From contig NZ_PZGG01000003.1 of assembly GCF_003043455.1 (NCBI RefSeq), positions 16,762-80,761 on the forward strand: a stretch of 64,000 bases of DNA, read 5' to 3'. Origin of the DNA: Staphylococcus simulans. GTDB taxonomy: Bacteria > Bacillota > Bacilli > Staphylococcales > Staphylococcaceae. Every line of letters begins with the position of its first letter. Position 1 is the first letter of the stretch. The position numbers and the translations under genes were made by a program. Below the pieces are notes generated by a model. It was not told where the DNA came from. It ran no database searches and was given only the letters and a program-made list of their open reading frames with translations. Of this stretch, positions 29,700 through 42,518 are shown in pieces.

Positions 29700-30707
29700 A
29701 TGGCAGTTAAAGTAGCAATTAATGGTTTTGGTAGAATCGGTCGTTTAGCATTCAGAAGAATTCAAGATGTTGAAGGTATCGATGTAGTAGCAGTAAACGA
29801 CTTAACAGATGATGAAATGTTAGCACACTTATTAAAATACGATACAATGCAAGGACGTTTCACTGAAGAAGTTGAAGTTGTAGATGGCGGATTCCGCGTG
29901 AATGGTAAAGAAGTTAAATCATTCGAAGAACCAGATGCAAGCAAATTACCTTGGAAAGATTTAGACATTGATGTCGTATTAGAATGTACTGGTTTCTACA
30001 CTAGCGACGAAAAAGCACAAGCTCACATTGATGCAGGTGCTAAAAAAGTATTAATCTCTGCACCAGCAACTGGTGACGTTAAAACAATCGTTTATAACGT
30101 AAACCAAGATACTTTAGACAGCTCTGACGTAATCGTTTCAGGTGCTTCTTGTACTACAAACTCACTTGCTCCAGTAGCAAAAGTTTTAAATGACAGCTTC
30201 GGTTTAGTAGAAGGTTTCATGACTACTATCCACGCTTACACTGGTGACCAAAATACTCAAGACGGTCCACACAGAAAAGGCGACAAACGTCGTGCACGTG
30301 CAGCAGCTGAAAACATCGTTCCTAACTCAACTGGTGCTGCTAAAGCAATCGGTAAAGTAATTCCTGAAATCGACGGAAAATTAGACGGTGGCGCTCAACG
30401 TGTTCCTGTAGCAACTGGTTCATTAACTGAATTAACAGTTGTATTAGATAAAGACGTAACAATCGAAGAAGTAAACGAAGCAATGAAAGCAGCTTCTAAC
30501 GAATCATTCGGTTACAACGAAGACGAAATCGTATCTTCTGACGTAGTTGGTATGACATTCGGTTCATTATTCGATGCAACTCAAACTCGTGTTATGACTG
30601 TATCTGGTCGTCAATTAGTTAAAGTTGCAGCTTGGTATGACAACGAAATGTCTTACACTGCACAATTAGTACGTACTTTAGAATACCTTATCAAAGACGT
30701 AAAATAA
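29700..30707 (+). CDS. gap: Glyceraldehyde-3-phosphate dehydrogenase (glycolytic)
   Basis: This enzyme oxidises glyceraldehyde-3-phosphate with NAD and phosphate to 1,3-bisphosphoglycerate. The 335-residue protein has the NAD-binding G-F-G-R-I-G-R motif (residues 9-15) and the catalytic Cys151 in S-C-T-T-N. Strong codon bias with GAA, AAA and GTA marks high expression. AGGAGG lies about eight bases before the ATG. It follows cggR and is followed by a terminator, so pgk may be re-initiated from its own promoter. It is the glycolytic rather than the gluconeogenic paralogue, judging by its place. Confidence 0.98.
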   Translation: MAVKVAINGFGRIGRLAFRRIQDVEGIDVVAVNDLTDDEMLAHLLKYDTMQGRFTEEVEVVDGGFRVNGKEVKSFEEPDASKLPWKDLDIDVVLECTGFYTSDEKAQAHIDAGAKKVLISAPATGDVKTIVYNVNQDTLDSSDVIVSGASCTTNSLAPVAKVLNDSFGLVEGFMTTIHAYTGDQNTQDGPHRKGDKRRARAAAENIVPNSTGAAKAIGKVIPEIDGKLDGGAQRVPVATGSLTELTVVLDKDVTIEEVNEAMKAASNESFGYNEDEIVSSDVVGMTFGSLFDATQTRVMTVSGRQLVKVAAWYDNEMSYTAQLVRTLEYLIKDVK

Positions 30708-30783
30708 TTTATTAACAATATTAATAAGGTCTGAATTTAACAAGCGGTAATGTGTTGTTGAAATTCGATGACCAGCTTATGAG

Positions 30784-30820
30784 TAAGCGGGGAGGCACAT
30801 ACGCTTCTCCGCTTATTTTC
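30784..30820 (+). terminator. Terminator between gap and pgk
   Basis: AAGCGGGGAG and CTTCTCCGCTT pair around CACATACG and are followed by ATTTTC. The T run is modest, so some readthrough into pgk is likely. Confidence 0.75.
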
Positions 30821-30973
30821 ATTAAGTACATGGTTATTAGAGTAGATATTTTCAGAAACGTGAAAAATTTCATTTGATTCTGTATTTATATCTGCATTAT
30901 TTCTGCCCATATGCTAACCTCAAATTACAGACATTTTATAAATTCGCGCTTTTATTCAAAGGAGGAAGTTTTG

Positions 30974-32164
30974 ATGGCAAAAAAACATGTATCTGATTTA
31001 GATTTAAAAGGAAAAGTCGTATTAGAACGTGCAGACTTCAACGTACCATTAAAAGATGGAGAAATTACAAACGATAACCGTATCGTTCAAGCTTTACCAA
31101 CAATTGAGTATATCCTTGATCAAGGTGGAAAATTAGTTTTATTCTCTCACTTAGGTAAAGTCAAAGAAGAAAGCGATAAAGAAAAATTAACATTAAAACC
31201 TGTAGCTGTTCGTTTAAGCGAAAAATTAGGTAAAGATGTTAAATTCGTACCGCAAACACGTGGTAAAGAATTAGAAGATGCAGTTGCTGCATTAAAAGAA
31301 GGCGAAGTACTTCTAGTTGAAAATACTCGTTTTGAAGACTTAGACGGTAAAAAAGAATCTAAAAATGATCCGGAATTAGGTAAATACTGGGCATCTTTAG
31401 GTGATGTATTCGTTAACGATGCATTCGGTACAGCTCACCGTTCACACGCTTCAAACGTAGGTATTGCATCTAACTTAGAAAGTGCAGCTGGAGATTTAAT
31501 GGAAAAAGAAATCAAATTTATTGGTGGTGTTGTAAACAACCCTGATAAACCAGTTGTAGCAATTTTAGGTGGAGCAAAAGTTTCAGATAAAATCGGTGTA
31601 ATCGAAAACTTATTAAATGTTGCTGATAAAGTCTTAATCGGTGGCGGTATGGCTTATACTTTCCTTAAAGCACAAGGTTATGAAATCGGTAAATCTTTAT
31701 TAGAAGCTGACAAAGTAGACTTTGCTAAAGATTTATTAGAACGTGCTGGAAATAAAATCGTTTTACCAGTTGATGGTAAAGTAGCAAGAGAATTCTCAAA
31801 CGATGCACAAATCACAGTTGTAGATATCGATCAAATTCCTGAAGATCAAGAAGCATTAGATATCGGACCAAAAACTGTTGAATTATTCAAAAAAGAATTA
31901 GAAGGTGCGCATACAGTAGTATGGAACGGACCTATGGGTGTATTCGAATTTGAAAACTTCGCACAAGGTACTATCGGTGTTTGTGAAGCAATTGCTGAAT
32001 TAAAAGATGCAACTACAATTATCGGCGGCGGTGACTCAGCTGCAGCAGCAATGATGCTTGGATTCGAAGATGATTTCACTCACATTTCAACTGGCGGCGG
32101 TGCATCATTAGAATATCTAGAGGGTAAAGAATTACCTGGTATTGCATCAATTAGCGACAAATAA
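30974..32164 (+). CDS. pgk: Phosphoglycerate kinase
   Basis: Pgk moves the acyl phosphate of 1,3-bisphosphoglycerate to ADP. The 396-residue product has the R-A-D-F-N-V-P-L substrate motif (about residues 18-25), the basic-patch histidines in S-H-L-G-K, and the C-terminal nucleotide-binding G-G-G-D-S-A-A-A. I chose the ATG at 30974, preceded by AAAGGAGGAAG; an upstream in-frame ATG at 30911 would add 21 residues not typical of the family. It begins the tightly packed pgk-tpiA-gpmI-eno run. Confidence 0.98.
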   Translation: MAKKHVSDLDLKGKVVLERADFNVPLKDGEITNDNRIVQALPTIEYILDQGGKLVLFSHLGKVKEESDKEKLTLKPVAVRLSEKLGKDVKFVPQTRGKELEDAVAALKEGEVLLVENTRFEDLDGKKESKNDPELGKYWASLGDVFVNDAFGTAHRSHASNVGIASNLESAAGDLMEKEIKFIGGVVNNPDKPVVAILGGAKVSDKIGVIENLLNVADKVLIGGGMAYTFLKAQGYEIGKSLLEADKVDFAKDLLERAGNKIVLPVDGKVAREFSNDAQITVVDIDQIPEDQEALDIGPKTVELFKKELEGAHTVVWNGPMGVFEFENFAQGTIGVCEAIAELKDATTIIGGGDSAAAAMMLGFEDDFTHISTGGGASLEYLEGKELPGIASISDK

Positions 32165-32182
32165 GTTGTAACTTATTAATAA

Positions 32183-32965
<783 letters not shown>

Positions 32966-32966
32966 T

Positions 32967-34484
32967 ATGGCGAAACAACCTACAGCATTAATCATCCTTG
33001 ATGGTTTTGCAAATAGAGAAGATGTACACGGAAACGCAGTCAAACAAGCGCATAAACCTAATTTTGACCGTTATTATGCAAAATATCCTACAACTCAAAT
33101 CGAAGCAAGTGGTCTTGAAGTAGGTCTTCCTGCAGGTCAAATGGGTAACTCAGAAGTAGGTCATATGAATATTGGTGCAGGCCGAATTGTTTATCAAAGT
33201 TTAACACGCATTAACAAATCAATTGAAGACGGTGACTTCTTTGAAAATGAAGTGCTTAACGAAGCAATTGAGCATGTTAAAGCAAACAACTCTGCATTAC
33301 ATGTATTTGGTTTACTGTCTGACGGTGGTGTACACAGTCATTACACACATTTATTTGCAATCTTAAAATTAGCTAAACAACAAGGGCTTGATAAAGTCTA
33401 TGTACATGGTTTCTTAGACGGCCGTGACGTAGATCAAAAATCAGCATTAAAATATGTGAAAGAAACTGAAGAACAATTCAAAGAAATTGGCATCGGTCAA
33501 TTTGCATCAATTTCTGGTCGTTATTATGCAATGGACCGTGACAAACGTTGGGAACGTGAAGAAAAAGCATATAACGCAATTCGTGATATCAATACACCTG
33601 AGTATGCGACAGCAGAAGAAGGTATTGAAGCAAACTATGCGAATGATTTAACAGACGAATTCGTAGTGCCATTCTCAATCAAAGAACAAAATGAAGGCGT
33701 TCAAGATGGAGATTCAGTTGTATTCTTCAACTTCCGTCCTGACAGAGCAGGCCAACTTTCTGAAATCTTCACAAACAAAGATTTCAAAGGCTTCGAAGTG
33801 AACCAACCTAAAGATTTATTCTTTGCGACTTTCACAAAATACAACGATCAAGTTGACGGTCGTGTTGTATTTGAAAAAGTAGATTTAAAACAAACAATCG
33901 GTGAAGTTGCTGAAGCAAACAACTTAACACAATTAAGAATTGCTGAAACTGAAAAATATCCTCATGTTACTTACTTCATGAGTGGTGGACGCAATGAAGA
34001 ATTCGAAGGAGAACGTCGTATTTTAATCGATTCTCCAAAAGTTGCAACGTATGACTTAAAACCTGAAATGAGTGCGTATGAAGTCAAAGATGCTTTATTA
34101 GGTGAGTTAGATAAAGGTGACTTAGACTTAATTATCTTAAACTTTGCGAACCCAGATATGGTTGGACACAGTGGTATGTTAGAACCTACTGTAAAAGCAA
34201 TTGAAGCAGTAGATGAATGTCTTGGTGAAGTAGTCGACAAAATCTTAGAAATGGGCGGCCATGCGATTATTACAGCTGATCATGGTAACTCAGACCAAGT
34301 TTTAACAGACGATGATCAACCAATGACAACACACACAACTAACCCAGTTCCAGTTATCGTTACTAAAGAAGGCGTGACATTACGTGAAACTGGTAAATTA
34401 GGAGACTTAGCTCCGACATTACTTGATTTACTTGATGTTAAACAACCTGAAGAAATGACTGGTGAGTCATTAATTAAACATTAA
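32967..34484 (+). CDS. gpmI: 2,3-bisphosphoglycerate-independent phosphoglycerate mutase
   Basis: This manganese-dependent mutase converts 3- to 2-phosphoglycerate through a phosphoserine. The 505-residue protein has Ser62 in G-N-S-E-V-G-H, the metal-binding D-G in the opening I-I-L-D-G-F, and the late T-A-D-H-G-N-S-D motif (about 440). The ATG at 32967 is chosen because it follows GAAGGTG inside the tpiA end and gives the usual start; an in-frame codon at 32955 would lie within tpiA. eno follows after 93 bases. Confidence 0.97.
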   Translation: MAKQPTALIILDGFANREDVHGNAVKQAHKPNFDRYYAKYPTTQIEASGLEVGLPAGQMGNSEVGHMNIGAGRIVYQSLTRINKSIEDGDFFENEVLNEAIEHVKANNSALHVFGLLSDGGVHSHYTHLFAILKLAKQQGLDKVYVHGFLDGRDVDQKSALKYVKETEEQFKEIGIGQFASISGRYYAMDRDKRWEREEKAYNAIRDINTPEYATAEEGIEANYANDLTDEFVVPFSIKEQNEGVQDGDSVVFFNFRPDRAGQLSEIFTNKDFKGFEVNQPKDLFFATFTKYNDQVDGRVVFEKVDLKQTIGEVAEANNLTQLRIAETEKYPHVTYFMSGGRNEEFEGERRILIDSPKVATYDLKPEMSAYEVKDALLGELDKGDLDLIILNFANPDMVGHSGMLEPTVKAIEAVDECLGEVVDKILEMGGHAIITADHGNSDQVLTDDDQPMTTHTTNPVPVIVTKEGVTLRETGKLGDLAPTLLDLLDVKQPEEMTGESLIKH

Positions 34485-34508
34485 TTGTTCACAATCAATA
34501 TCGTTTAA

Positions 34509-35882
<1,374 letters not shown>

Positions 35883-35938
35883 GATAAGCTTTACTGATAT
35901 TGAGTTCACGCAAAATTTAATCAGTAACTTTATTAGAG

Positions 35939-35980
35939 AAACTGTTAAGGTCTCATCAACCTTAGCAGTTTCTTTTTTAG
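35939..35980 (+). terminator. Terminator of the glycolytic operon after eno
   Basis: AAACTG(T)TAAGGT pairs with ACCTTA(G)CAGTTT and is followed by CTTTTTT. Confidence 0.92.
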
Positions 35981-36073
35981 TTTCTAATGCATACACTCCC
36001 GCTCATGTTTAATAACTGATATAATGAAAAACAATGGAAGTATTCTAAAGGCATGAAGGAGTTTGAAAAAATC

Positions 36074-36541
36074 ATGGATACTGAAAACAATAAAGTCATG
36101 CGTGCAAAAAAATCAGGTAGATTTATAGCGTATGCTTCACTCTTTTTAGCAATGATGTACGGCACTTACATTTTTGTAGTGTTAGATAAAAGTGTAATTA
36201 CAGACTTATTGACTTCTCATCAAATTGACGCAACGAAAAACGCAGTTGGGAATTTCTTGAATAGTTATCGTTTAACAGGAATTATGTATTTATTAGCTTA
36301 CTTGTGTGGGCTAATCGCAATTTGGAACCAACACCCTTATTTATGGTGGTTCTTATTTGCGGTTTATATCTCACAAACATTCTTTACAGCGGTGAATGCA
36401 GGTCCTATCTTACAAAGTATCGTCCATGTAAAATCATTCTATATGACATTACCATTATGGATTACACTTGCAGGATCATTAATTTTAGCATTGTATATGC
36501 TGATAATTTCAATCAAACGAAAAAGTACTTTCAATCGTTAG
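36074..36541 (+). CDS. Four-segment membrane protein, unknown
   Basis: The 155-residue protein has four predicted membrane segments (about residues 18-40, 71-90, 96-114 and 123-146) and charged ends. No family motif is recognised; S. aureus has a hypothetical membrane gene in the same place after eno. Two in-frame ATGs exist. The one at 36074 is preferred because AAGGAG (36056-36061) sits 12 bases before it; the one at 36053 would place that site inside the gene. The gap to secG is 88 bases. Confidence 0.7.
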   Translation: MDTENNKVMRAKKSGRFIAYASLFLAMMYGTYIFVVLDKSVITDLLTSHQIDATKNAVGNFLNSYRLTGIMYLLAYLCGLIAIWNQHPYLWWFLFAVYISQTFFTAVNAGPILQSIVHVKSFYMTLPLWITLAGSLILALYMLIISIKRKSTFNR

Positions 36542-36629
36542 AGCCATCAGTGTGTTATGAATTGAATTTGATAAATAGACACCTAACGTGTTATAATTGC
36601 TAGGTATATTATGAATGGAGGAGTAAAGC

Positions 36630-36866
36630 ATGCACATTTTGTTGACAGTTTTATTAGTTATAGACTGTATCGCATTAATCACAGTTGTGTTACTCCAAGA
36701 AAGCAAAAGCAATGGACTTTCAGGAGCCATCAGCGGGGGCGCTGAACAGCTCTTTGGTGGAAAACAGAAACAACGCGGGGTAGATTTATTCTTAAACCGT
36801 GTCACAATTGTCTTATCTATTGTGTTTTTCGTTTTAATGCTCGCAATTACTTATCTCAATATGTAA
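36630..36866 (+). CDS. secG: Preprotein translocase subunit SecG
   Basis: SecG is the non-essential small subunit of the SecYEG channel and helps SecA cycling. The 78-residue protein has two membrane segments (about 2-22 and 53-75) and the conserved loop [17 protein letters not shown] (about 21-37). GGAGGAG precedes the ATG. It begins the secG-est-rnr-smpB-ssrA cluster seen in many Firmicutes, although a terminator follows it directly. Confidence 0.96.
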   Translation: MHILLTVLLVIDCIALITVVLLQESKSNGLSGAISGGAEQLFGGKQKQRGVDLFLNRVTIVLSIVFFVLMLAITYLNM

Positions 36867-36870
36867 ATGT

Positions 36871-36903
36871 AAGGTCCGACAATGTTAAAGTCGGGCTTTT
36901 TTC
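36871..36903 (+). terminator. Terminator after secG
   Basis: GTCCGAC pairs with GTCGGGC around AATGTTAAA and is followed by TTTTTTC. Confidence 0.85.
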
Positions 36904-36959
36904 ATTATAATGGTAATTGTGTATTGTATTTTTAGAAAGAGATGAAGGGATTGAACGAC

Positions 36960-37700
36960 ATGCAGATTAAATTGCCTAAACCGTTCTTCTTTGAAGAAGG
37001 CAATAGAGCAGTATTATTATTACATGGATTTACAGGGAATTCATCAGACGTGCGCCAATTAGGCCGTTTCTTACAAAAGAAAGGCTATACTTCTTATGCG
37101 CCGCAATATGAGGGACATGCAGCGCCACCGGAAGAGATTTTACAATCTAGTCCGCATGTTTGGTTTAAAGACGCTTTAGACGGTTATGATTTCTTAAAAT
37201 CTAAAGGTTATGATGAAATCGCAGTAGCCGGCTTATCATTAGGCGGAGATTTTGCTTTGAAATTAAGCTTAAATAGAGATGTAGAGGGTATTGTAACCAT
37301 GTGTGCGCCTATGTTTATTAAGACAGAAGGCTCAATGTACGAAGGTGTCTTAGAGTATGCACGCAACTTTAAGAAATACCAAGGGAAAGATCAAGAGACA
37401 ATTGATCGAGAAATGGAAGCTTTCCAACCTACAGGTACATTAAAAGAATTACAGCAAACAATTCAAAATGTCAGAGATCATGTGGATGAAGTCATGGATC
37501 CGTTATTAGTGATTCAAGCTGAAAAAGATGACATGATTAATACTGATTCCGCAAATGTGATTTATGAAGAGGCATCTTCTGACGAAAAAGATATTAAATG
37601 GTATGCCAATTCAGGGCATGTTATTACAATTGATAAAGAAAAAGAACAAGTCTTTGAAGATATTTACGAATTCTTAGAAGGACTTGATTGGTCTGAATAA
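36960..37700 (+). CDS. est: Carboxylesterase of the Est30 family
   Basis: The 246-residue alpha/beta hydrolase has the nucleophile Ser93 in G-L-S-L-G-G, the oxyanion H-G-F-T-G at residues 22-26 and the catalytic His in N-S-G-H-V-I (about 222). It resembles Geobacillus Est30 over its whole length, including the P-K-P-F-F-F-E start. The physiological ester is unknown; a link to the neighbouring rnr gene is conserved but unexplained. The ATG at 36960 follows AAGGGA; the ATG at 36942 is in frame but lies before that site. Confidence 0.92.
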   Translation: MQIKLPKPFFFEEGNRAVLLLHGFTGNSSDVRQLGRFLQKKGYTSYAPQYEGHAAPPEEILQSSPHVWFKDALDGYDFLKSKGYDEIAVAGLSLGGDFALKLSLNRDVEGIVTMCAPMFIKTEGSMYEGVLEYARNFKKYQGKDQETIDREMEAFQPTGTLKELQQTIQNVRDHVDEVMDPLLVIQAEKDDMINTDSANVIYEEASSDEKDIKWYANSGHVITIDKEKEQVFEDIYEFLEGLDWSE

Positions 37701-37745
37701 GACGAAACAAAAATATGATAAATAAGAAAGAAAGGAGGGGGCATC

Positions 37746-40109
37746 ATGGATTTAAAACAATCTGTCACAGAAATTATAAAACAACCTGATTATGAACCTA
37801 TGTCAGTTTCAGATTTCCAAGATCGTTTAGGTTTAGATAATGCCGACTCATTTAGAGATTTAATAAAGGTGTTAGTTGAACTGGAACAATCAGGTTTAGT
37901 TGAACGAACAAAAACAGACCGCTACAAAAGAAAGGGTAGTCAAAAAAATATGAAAGATAATTTAGTAAAAGGAACGTTAAGCCAAAACAAAAAAGGGTTT
38001 GCCTTCCTTAGACCTGAAGACGAAGATATGGAAGATATTTTCATTCCACCGACTAAAATCAACCGTGCAATGGATGGCGATACTGTTATTGTAGAAGTGC
38101 AGCCCTCACGCGGAGATTTCAAAGGTAAAGTCGAAGGTGAAGTTAAATCTATTGAAAAGCACTCAATCACACAAGTGGTAGGAACTTATACAGAAGGTCG
38201 TCACTTCGGATTTGTGATTCCTGATGATAAACGCATCATGCAGGATATCTTTATTCCGAAAGGCCAAAGTTTAGGCGCTGTAGAAGGCCACAAAGTGTTA
38301 GTTCAAATTTCTAAATATGCTGAAGGCAATGATAATCCTGAAGGTCATGTGTCTGCGATTTTAGGACATAAAAATGATCCAGGTGTAGATATTCTATCTA
38401 TCATTTACCAACATGGTATTGAAATCGAGTTCCCTGATGAAGTCTTAAAAGAAGCGGAAGCTGTACCAGAGTATATTGAACCGTCAGAATTAGAAGGACG
38501 TAAAGATTTACGTGATGAATTGACGATTACGATTGATGGTGCGGACGCAAAAGACTTAGACGATGCGATCGCGCTTAAAAAGTTGAAGAACGGTAACACG
38601 CAATTAACAGTCAGCATTGCGGATGTCAGCCATTATGTGAAAGAAGATTCAGCATTAGATAAAGAAGCGTATGATCGCGGTACAAGTGTTTACTTAGTAG
38701 ACCGCGTAATACCAATGATTCCACACCGTTTAAGTAACGGTATTTGTTCATTGAATCCTAATGTTGATCGTTTAACTTTAAGCTGTCGTATGGAAATTAA
38801 TTCAGATGGTAAAGTTGTTAAACATGAAATCTTTGATAGTGTGATTCAATCTGACCACCGTATGACGTATGATGAAGTCAACCAAATCATCACTGAACAT
38901 GATGAAAGTGTGCGTGCGCAATACCCAGATGTGACACCAATGTTAGACTTAGCAAAAGAATTAAGTGAAACATTAATTCAAATGCGTAAACGTCGTGGTG
39001 AAATCGACTTCGACATTGATGAAGCACAAGTCATCGTCAATGAAGAAGGTATTCCAGTAGACGTGAAGATGCGTGAACGTGGTGAAGGTGAACGTTTAAT
39101 TGAATCATTTATGTTAGCAGCGAACGAAACGGTTGCTGAACACTTCAATAAAATGGAAGTACCATTTATCTATCGTGTTCACGAACAACCAAAATCAGAT
39201 CGTTTAACACAATTCTTCGAGTTTATTACGAATTTCGGTATTCTAGTCAGAGGTACAGGAGAAGATGTATCTCCAAGTACACTTCAAGAAATTCACGAGA
39301 AGGTAAAAGGTCTGCCAGAACAAACAGTTGTATCTACAATGATGTTACGCTCAATGCAACAGGCACGTTATGAAGATGTGAACTTAGGCCACTTCGGTCT
39401 ATCTGCAGATTATTATACGCACTTCACATCACCAATTCGTCGTTATCCTGACTTAGTGGTACATCGTTTAATCCGTAAGTACTTGATTGAAGATTCAATG
39501 AGCGGTAAAGAACTTCGTAAATGGGAAGACAAATTGCCGGAAATTGCGGAACATACGTCTAACCGTGAACGTCGTGCCATTGAAGCAGAACGTGATACGG
39601 ATGAACTTAAGAAAGCAGAATTCATGCTTCAACATATTGGCGAAGAGTTCGAAGGTATTGTCAGCTCAGTCGCGAACTTCGGTATGTTCGTAGAATTACC
39701 GAATACTGTTGAAGGTATGGTTCATGTATCAAGTATGACAGACGATTATTACCAATTCGCTGAAGGTCAAATGGCTATGATTGGTGAACGTACAGGTAAT
39801 GTTTTCCGTATCGGTGATACAGTGAAGATTAAAGTCGTCAATGTAGATGTTGATCAACGTATGATTGATTTCCAAATCGTAGGCATGCCAGAACCAAGAC
39901 GCAGAAAATCAAATGAACGTCCTGCACGTGGCACAACGATTCAAACGAAAACACGTGGTAAAAGCTTAGGCGGCGACAAGAAAAAAGGTAAGAAGAAACA
40001 ACGTAAAGGTAAAAACCAACGTAACCGTGATAAGCAAAACGACACAAACCACAAACCCTTTTACAAAAGTAAAAAGGTAAAACAAAAAGCACGTAAAAAG
40101 AAAAAATAA
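37746..40109 (+). CDS. rnr: Ribonuclease R
   Basis: RNase R is a 3'-5' exoribonuclease that unwinds structured RNA. With SmpB and tmRNA it degrades non-stop messages. The 787-residue protein has an N-terminal helix-turn-helix-like region (1-60), two cold-shock domains (about 75-220), the RNB catalytic domain with the D-G-x-D-A-K-D-L-D-D-A metal site (about 267-277), an S1 domain (about 630-710) and a long Lys/Arg-rich tail (710-787) used for tmRNA contact. AAAGGAGGGGG precedes the ATG. smpB follows after 63 bases. Confidence 0.97.
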   Translation: MDLKQSVTEIIKQPDYEPMSVSDFQDRLGLDNADSFRDLIKVLVELEQSGLVERTKTDRYKRKGSQKNMKDNLVKGTLSQNKKGFAFLRPEDEDMEDIFIPPTKINRAMDGDTVIVEVQPSRGDFKGKVEGEVKSIEKHSITQVVGTYTEGRHFGFVIPDDKRIMQDIFIPKGQSLGAVEGHKVLVQISKYAEGNDNPEGHVSAILGHKNDPGVDILSIIYQHGIEIEFPDEVLKEAEAVPEYIEPSELEGRKDLRDELTITIDGADAKDLDDAIALKKLKNGNTQLTVSIADVSHYVKEDSALDKEAYDRGTSVYLVDRVIPMIPHRLSNGICSLNPNVDRLTLSCRMEINSDGKVVKHEIFDSVIQSDHRMTYDEVNQIITEHDESVRAQYPDVTPMLDLAKELSETLIQMRKRRGEIDFDIDEAQVIVNEEGIPVDVKMRERGEGERLIESFMLAANETVAEHFNKMEVPFIYRVHEQPKSDRLTQFFEFITNFGILVRGTGEDVSPSTLQEIHEKVKGLPEQTVVSTMMLRSMQQARYEDVNLGHFGLSADYYTHFTSPIRRYPDLVVHRLIRKYLIEDSMSGKELRKWEDKLPEIAEHTSNRERRAIEAERDTDELKKAEFMLQHIGEEFEGIVSSVANFGMFVELPNTVEGMVHVSSMTDDYYQFAEGQMAMIGERTGNVFRIGDTVKIKVVNVDVDQRMIDFQIVGMPEPRRRKSNERPARGTTIQTKTRGKSLGGDKKKGKKKQRKGKNQRNRDKQNDTNHKPFYKSKKVKQKARKKKK

Positions 40110-40145
40110 GAGATAGTGAGTGGGGATACCGCTCATCTCTTTCTA
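40108..40145 (+). terminator. Hairpin between rnr and smpB
   Basis: AGAGAT(A)GTGAG and CTCATCTCTTT pair around a GG/CC inner stem and end in TTTCT. It may attenuate rather than stop transcription into smpB. Confidence 0.55.
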
Positions 40146-40172
40146 TAAAATTTTCAACAAGAGGTGAACACG

Positions 40173-40643
40173 ATGTCGAAGAAGAAGAAAAAGTCTCCTG
40201 GTACTTTAGCGGAGAATCGTAAAGCCAGACATGACTATAATGTAGAAGATACGATTGAAGCGGGCATTGTGTTAAAAGGTACAGAGATTAAATCAATTCG
40301 TCGCGGCAGCGCAAACTTAAAAGATAGTTTCGCTCAAGTGAAAAACGGTGAAATTTACGTTCATAATATGCATATTGCGCCATATGAAGAAGCGAATCGA
40401 TTCAATCACGATCCAGTGCGACCAAGAAAACTACTCTTACACAAAAGAGAAATAGAAAAACTAGGCACACGTACAAGAGAAATCGGTTATTCGATTATCC
40501 CATTAAAACTGTATCTGAAACATGGTGTATGTAAGATGCTGATTGGTGTCGCAAGAGGTAAGAAGAAATATGACAAACGTCAAGACCTTAAAGACAAAGC
40601 AATTAAACGCGACATGCAGCGTGCAATGAAAGATCGTTATTAA
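40173..40643 (+). CDS. smpB: SsrA-binding protein SmpB
   Basis: SmpB binds the tRNA-like end of tmRNA and places it in stalled ribosomes. The 156-residue protein begins with a Lys-rich stretch, has the oligonucleotide-binding core (A-R-H-D-Y and [10 protein letters not shown], about residues 21-50) and ends with the basic helix-forming tail G-K-K-K-Y-D-K-R that occupies the mRNA channel. I chose the ATG at 40173, behind GAGGTG at 40161-40166; the in-frame GTG at 40164 lies inside that ribosome binding site. ssrA is next, so both partners of trans-translation are adjacent. Confidence 0.96.
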   Translation: MSKKKKKSPGTLAENRKARHDYNVEDTIEAGIVLKGTEIKSIRRGSANLKDSFAQVKNGEIYVHNMHIAPYEEANRFNHDPVRPRKLLLHKREIEKLGTRTREIGYSIIPLKLYLKHGVCKMLIGVARGKKKYDKRQDLKDKAIKRDMQRAMKDRY

Positions 40644-40671
40644 GGGAAAGCAGGTTGTGCCTGCTTCCCAC
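40644..40671 (+). terminator. Hairpin after smpB
   Basis: GGGAAGCAGG-type arms (GGGAA(A)GCAGG / CCTGCTTCCC) form a stable stem, but only a weak T run (ATTCTTAGTTTG) follows. Confidence 0.6.
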
Positions 40672-40710
40672 ATTCTTAGTTTGTTTATAAAGCACTGACA
40701 AACAATTATA

Positions 40711-40739
40711 TTGATTACTAAATGCATATTTGATATGAT
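40711..40739 (+). promoter_or_regulatory. Promoter of ssrA
   Basis: TTGATT (40711-40716) and TATGAT (40734-40739) are 17 bases apart, giving a precursor with about 43 extra bases before the mature tmRNA. Confidence 0.6.
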
Positions 40740-40788
40740 AAAGAGTGCTATTGGATTCTAGTGAATAGAATCTATTTAATATTATTTC

Positions 40789-41146
40789 GGGGGCGTTTTG
40801 GATTCGACAGGGGTCCCCAGAGCTTATTAAGCGTGTCGGAGGGTTGTCTCCGTCATCAACACACACAGTTTATAATAACTGGCAAAACAAACAATAATTT
40901 AGCAGTAGCTGCCTAATCGCACTCTGCATCACCTAACAGCATCGCCTATGTGCTGTTAACGTGATTCAACTTTAGTAGGATACGCTAGGCACTGCTGTTC
41001 GAAGTCTGTCTAGAAGAGATTAATCGAACTAGCATGATGTTGGTTGTCTATTTCCTACCATCATGTGAAATCTGAATAATAGACTACACACGTAGAAAGA
41101 TTTGTATCAGGATCCTTGGACGCGGGTTCAAATCCCGCCGCCTCCA
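40789..41146 (+). ncRNA. ssrA: Transfer-messenger RNA (tmRNA, SsrA)
   Basis: tmRNA rescues stalled ribosomes and tags the unfinished protein for ClpXP. The 5' GGGGGCG pairs with the 3' CGCCTCC to form the tRNA-like acceptor stem; the T-loop GGTTCAAATCC is intact and CCA is not encoded. The tag frame (40881-40916) reads GKTNNNLAVAA then TAA, so with the charged Ala the tag is AGKTNNNLAVAA. The S. aureus tag, from memory, is GKSNNNFAVAA, so two positions differ. The pseudoknot segments match staphylococcal tmRNA closely. A terminator follows. Confidence 0.97.
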
Positions 41147-41150
41147 TACA

Positions 41151-41192
41151 TAAGCCTTTAACCATTGCGGTTAGAGGCTTTTATTTTTTAGA
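41151..41192 (+). terminator. Terminator after ssrA
   Basis: AAGCCTTTAACC pairs with GGTTAGAGGCTT and TTATTTTTT follows. Confidence 0.9.
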
Positions 41193-41288
41193 AATCTTTA
41201 AGAGGGTATACTTTGTTAGAAGATTAAAAAAGAATAAACAGAATTAATTAGAATAATATAATTATAGTAAATATATTGGAGGGTTATA

Positions 41289-42284
41289 ATGCTTTTAGTT
41301 ATCGTATTTTTGCTTCTATTCATTGCTATTTTGATTATTGAGCCAAGACTATATTTGAATATATATGTCTTATCATTATTAATTGTATTTGGGTTAATTA
41401 ATACAGCAGACTTCTTTATACCCATAGTTAACAGTGAAGGCCATATCAATTTGTTTTACGTTATCTTATTAACTTTTATTTTTCCAATCATATTGTTACT
41501 TATATTTGCGCTAACATTATTTAACACACGCAAGATTGTTGCTAAGGAAGGCAAGCGGATAACGAATCTCTTAGTTTTTGTTTATGGCTTATTCTTATTT
41601 TTGGATTTTTTAATAATTAACTACCAACCGTACTTATTATTTCATTATCGACATGGTATCATCGGCTTATATTTGAACTTTATATTTTGGTATTTCAACA
41701 TTATTTTATTATCCCAAACGTTATACTCAATGTTGTTGAGTTTTGTATCAAATTATAAGAATCCAGACTATATTTTAATATTGGGTTCGGGGTTAATAGG
41801 TGATCGTGTTCCGCCATTACTACAATCTCGTTTAAATAAAGGGATAGAATTAAAAAATAAATTCCCGAAAGCAAAAATTATTGTGAGTGGAGGTCAGGGG
41901 CCAGATGAACTTGTCAGTGAATCAGAAGCGATGGGAAAGTATTTAATTGAACAAGGTATTAAGGAAACTGACATAATATTTGAAACAAAATCTACAACAA
42001 CCTATGAAAATCTAGTTTTCTCTAAACAAAAGGTTCAAGATAGACAGACAAAATCACCGTTCTTTACCATTGTTTCTAATAACTTTCATGTTTTAAGAGC
42101 AGCTTTTTTATCTAGAAAGGTTAAATTAAAAGCGACAGTCGCAGGTAGTTATACAGCTTCTTATTTTTATCCAAATGCTTTTATTCGTGAATTCATCGCT
42201 TGCCTTGTGATGTATAAAAAGTCTCATGCTATCATTTTAATTTTGGCTACGTTAGGATTTATCTACTTTTTAGCGATTCAATAA
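41289..42284 (+). CDS. DUF218/YdcF-like membrane protein
   Basis: The 331-residue protein has about five N-terminal membrane segments (residues 2-155), then a DUF218 domain (about 160-300) with the Rossmann-like motif I-L-G-S-G-L-I-G-D-R, the I-V-S-G-G-Q-G strand and the E-x-x-S-T-T-T-Y-E-N block. A last membrane segment closes the C-terminus. DUF218 members (SanA, ElyC, YdcF) affect envelope integrity or antibiotic tolerance; the reaction is unknown. GGAGGG precedes the ATG. It is the first gene after ssrA, a spot that often holds islands, but no integrase or repeat is near it. Confidence 0.85.
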   Translation: MLLVIVFLLLFIAILIIEPRLYLNIYVLSLLIVFGLINTADFFIPIVNSEGHINLFYVILLTFIFPIILLLIFALTLFNTRKIVAKEGKRITNLLVFVYGLFLFLDFLIINYQPYLLFHYRHGIIGLYLNFIFWYFNIILLSQTLYSMLLSFVSNYKNPDYILILGSGLIGDRVPPLLQSRLNKGIELKNKFPKAKIIVSGGQGPDELVSESEAMGKYLIEQGIKETDIIFETKSTTTYENLVFSKQKVQDRQTKSPFFTIVSNNFHVLRAAFLSRKVKLKATVAGSYTASYFYPNAFIREFIACLVMYKKSHAIILILATLGFIYFLAIQ

Positions 42285-42302
42285 TAATATTCAATTTTTA
42301 CG

Positions 42303-42333
42303 AAGACTGGAGAGGGAATCCAGTCTTTTTTTA
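42303..42333 (+). terminator. Terminator after the DUF218 gene
   Basis: AAGACTGG (42303-42310) pairs with CCAGTCTT (42320-42327), followed by TTTTT. Confidence 0.88.
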
Positions 42334-42518
42334 GTAGTCTGTTAATTAACATCAGCGAATTCGAACATAGAGAACAAGTAATTGTTTGTATAGATTAATT
42401 AATTTTTTAATAGTGTTTTTGGCTTTTGTAGATATAGTGCAGTATAAGTCCTTAAGATTTATGTTCGCACGGGAATATTATAGAATGTATTAATATGATT
42501 GAGAAAGGTGATATGAGT

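Noticed and set aside
30846..30862. CodY-like sequence ATATTTTCAGAAACG upstream of pgk
   Set aside because: Only about 12 of 15 matches, no mirrored arm on the right, and no metabolic reason comparable to brnQ.
41100..41290. Possible island or prophage insertion at the 3' end of ssrA
   Set aside because: No integrase follows and I see no second copy of the ssrA 3' end in the window.
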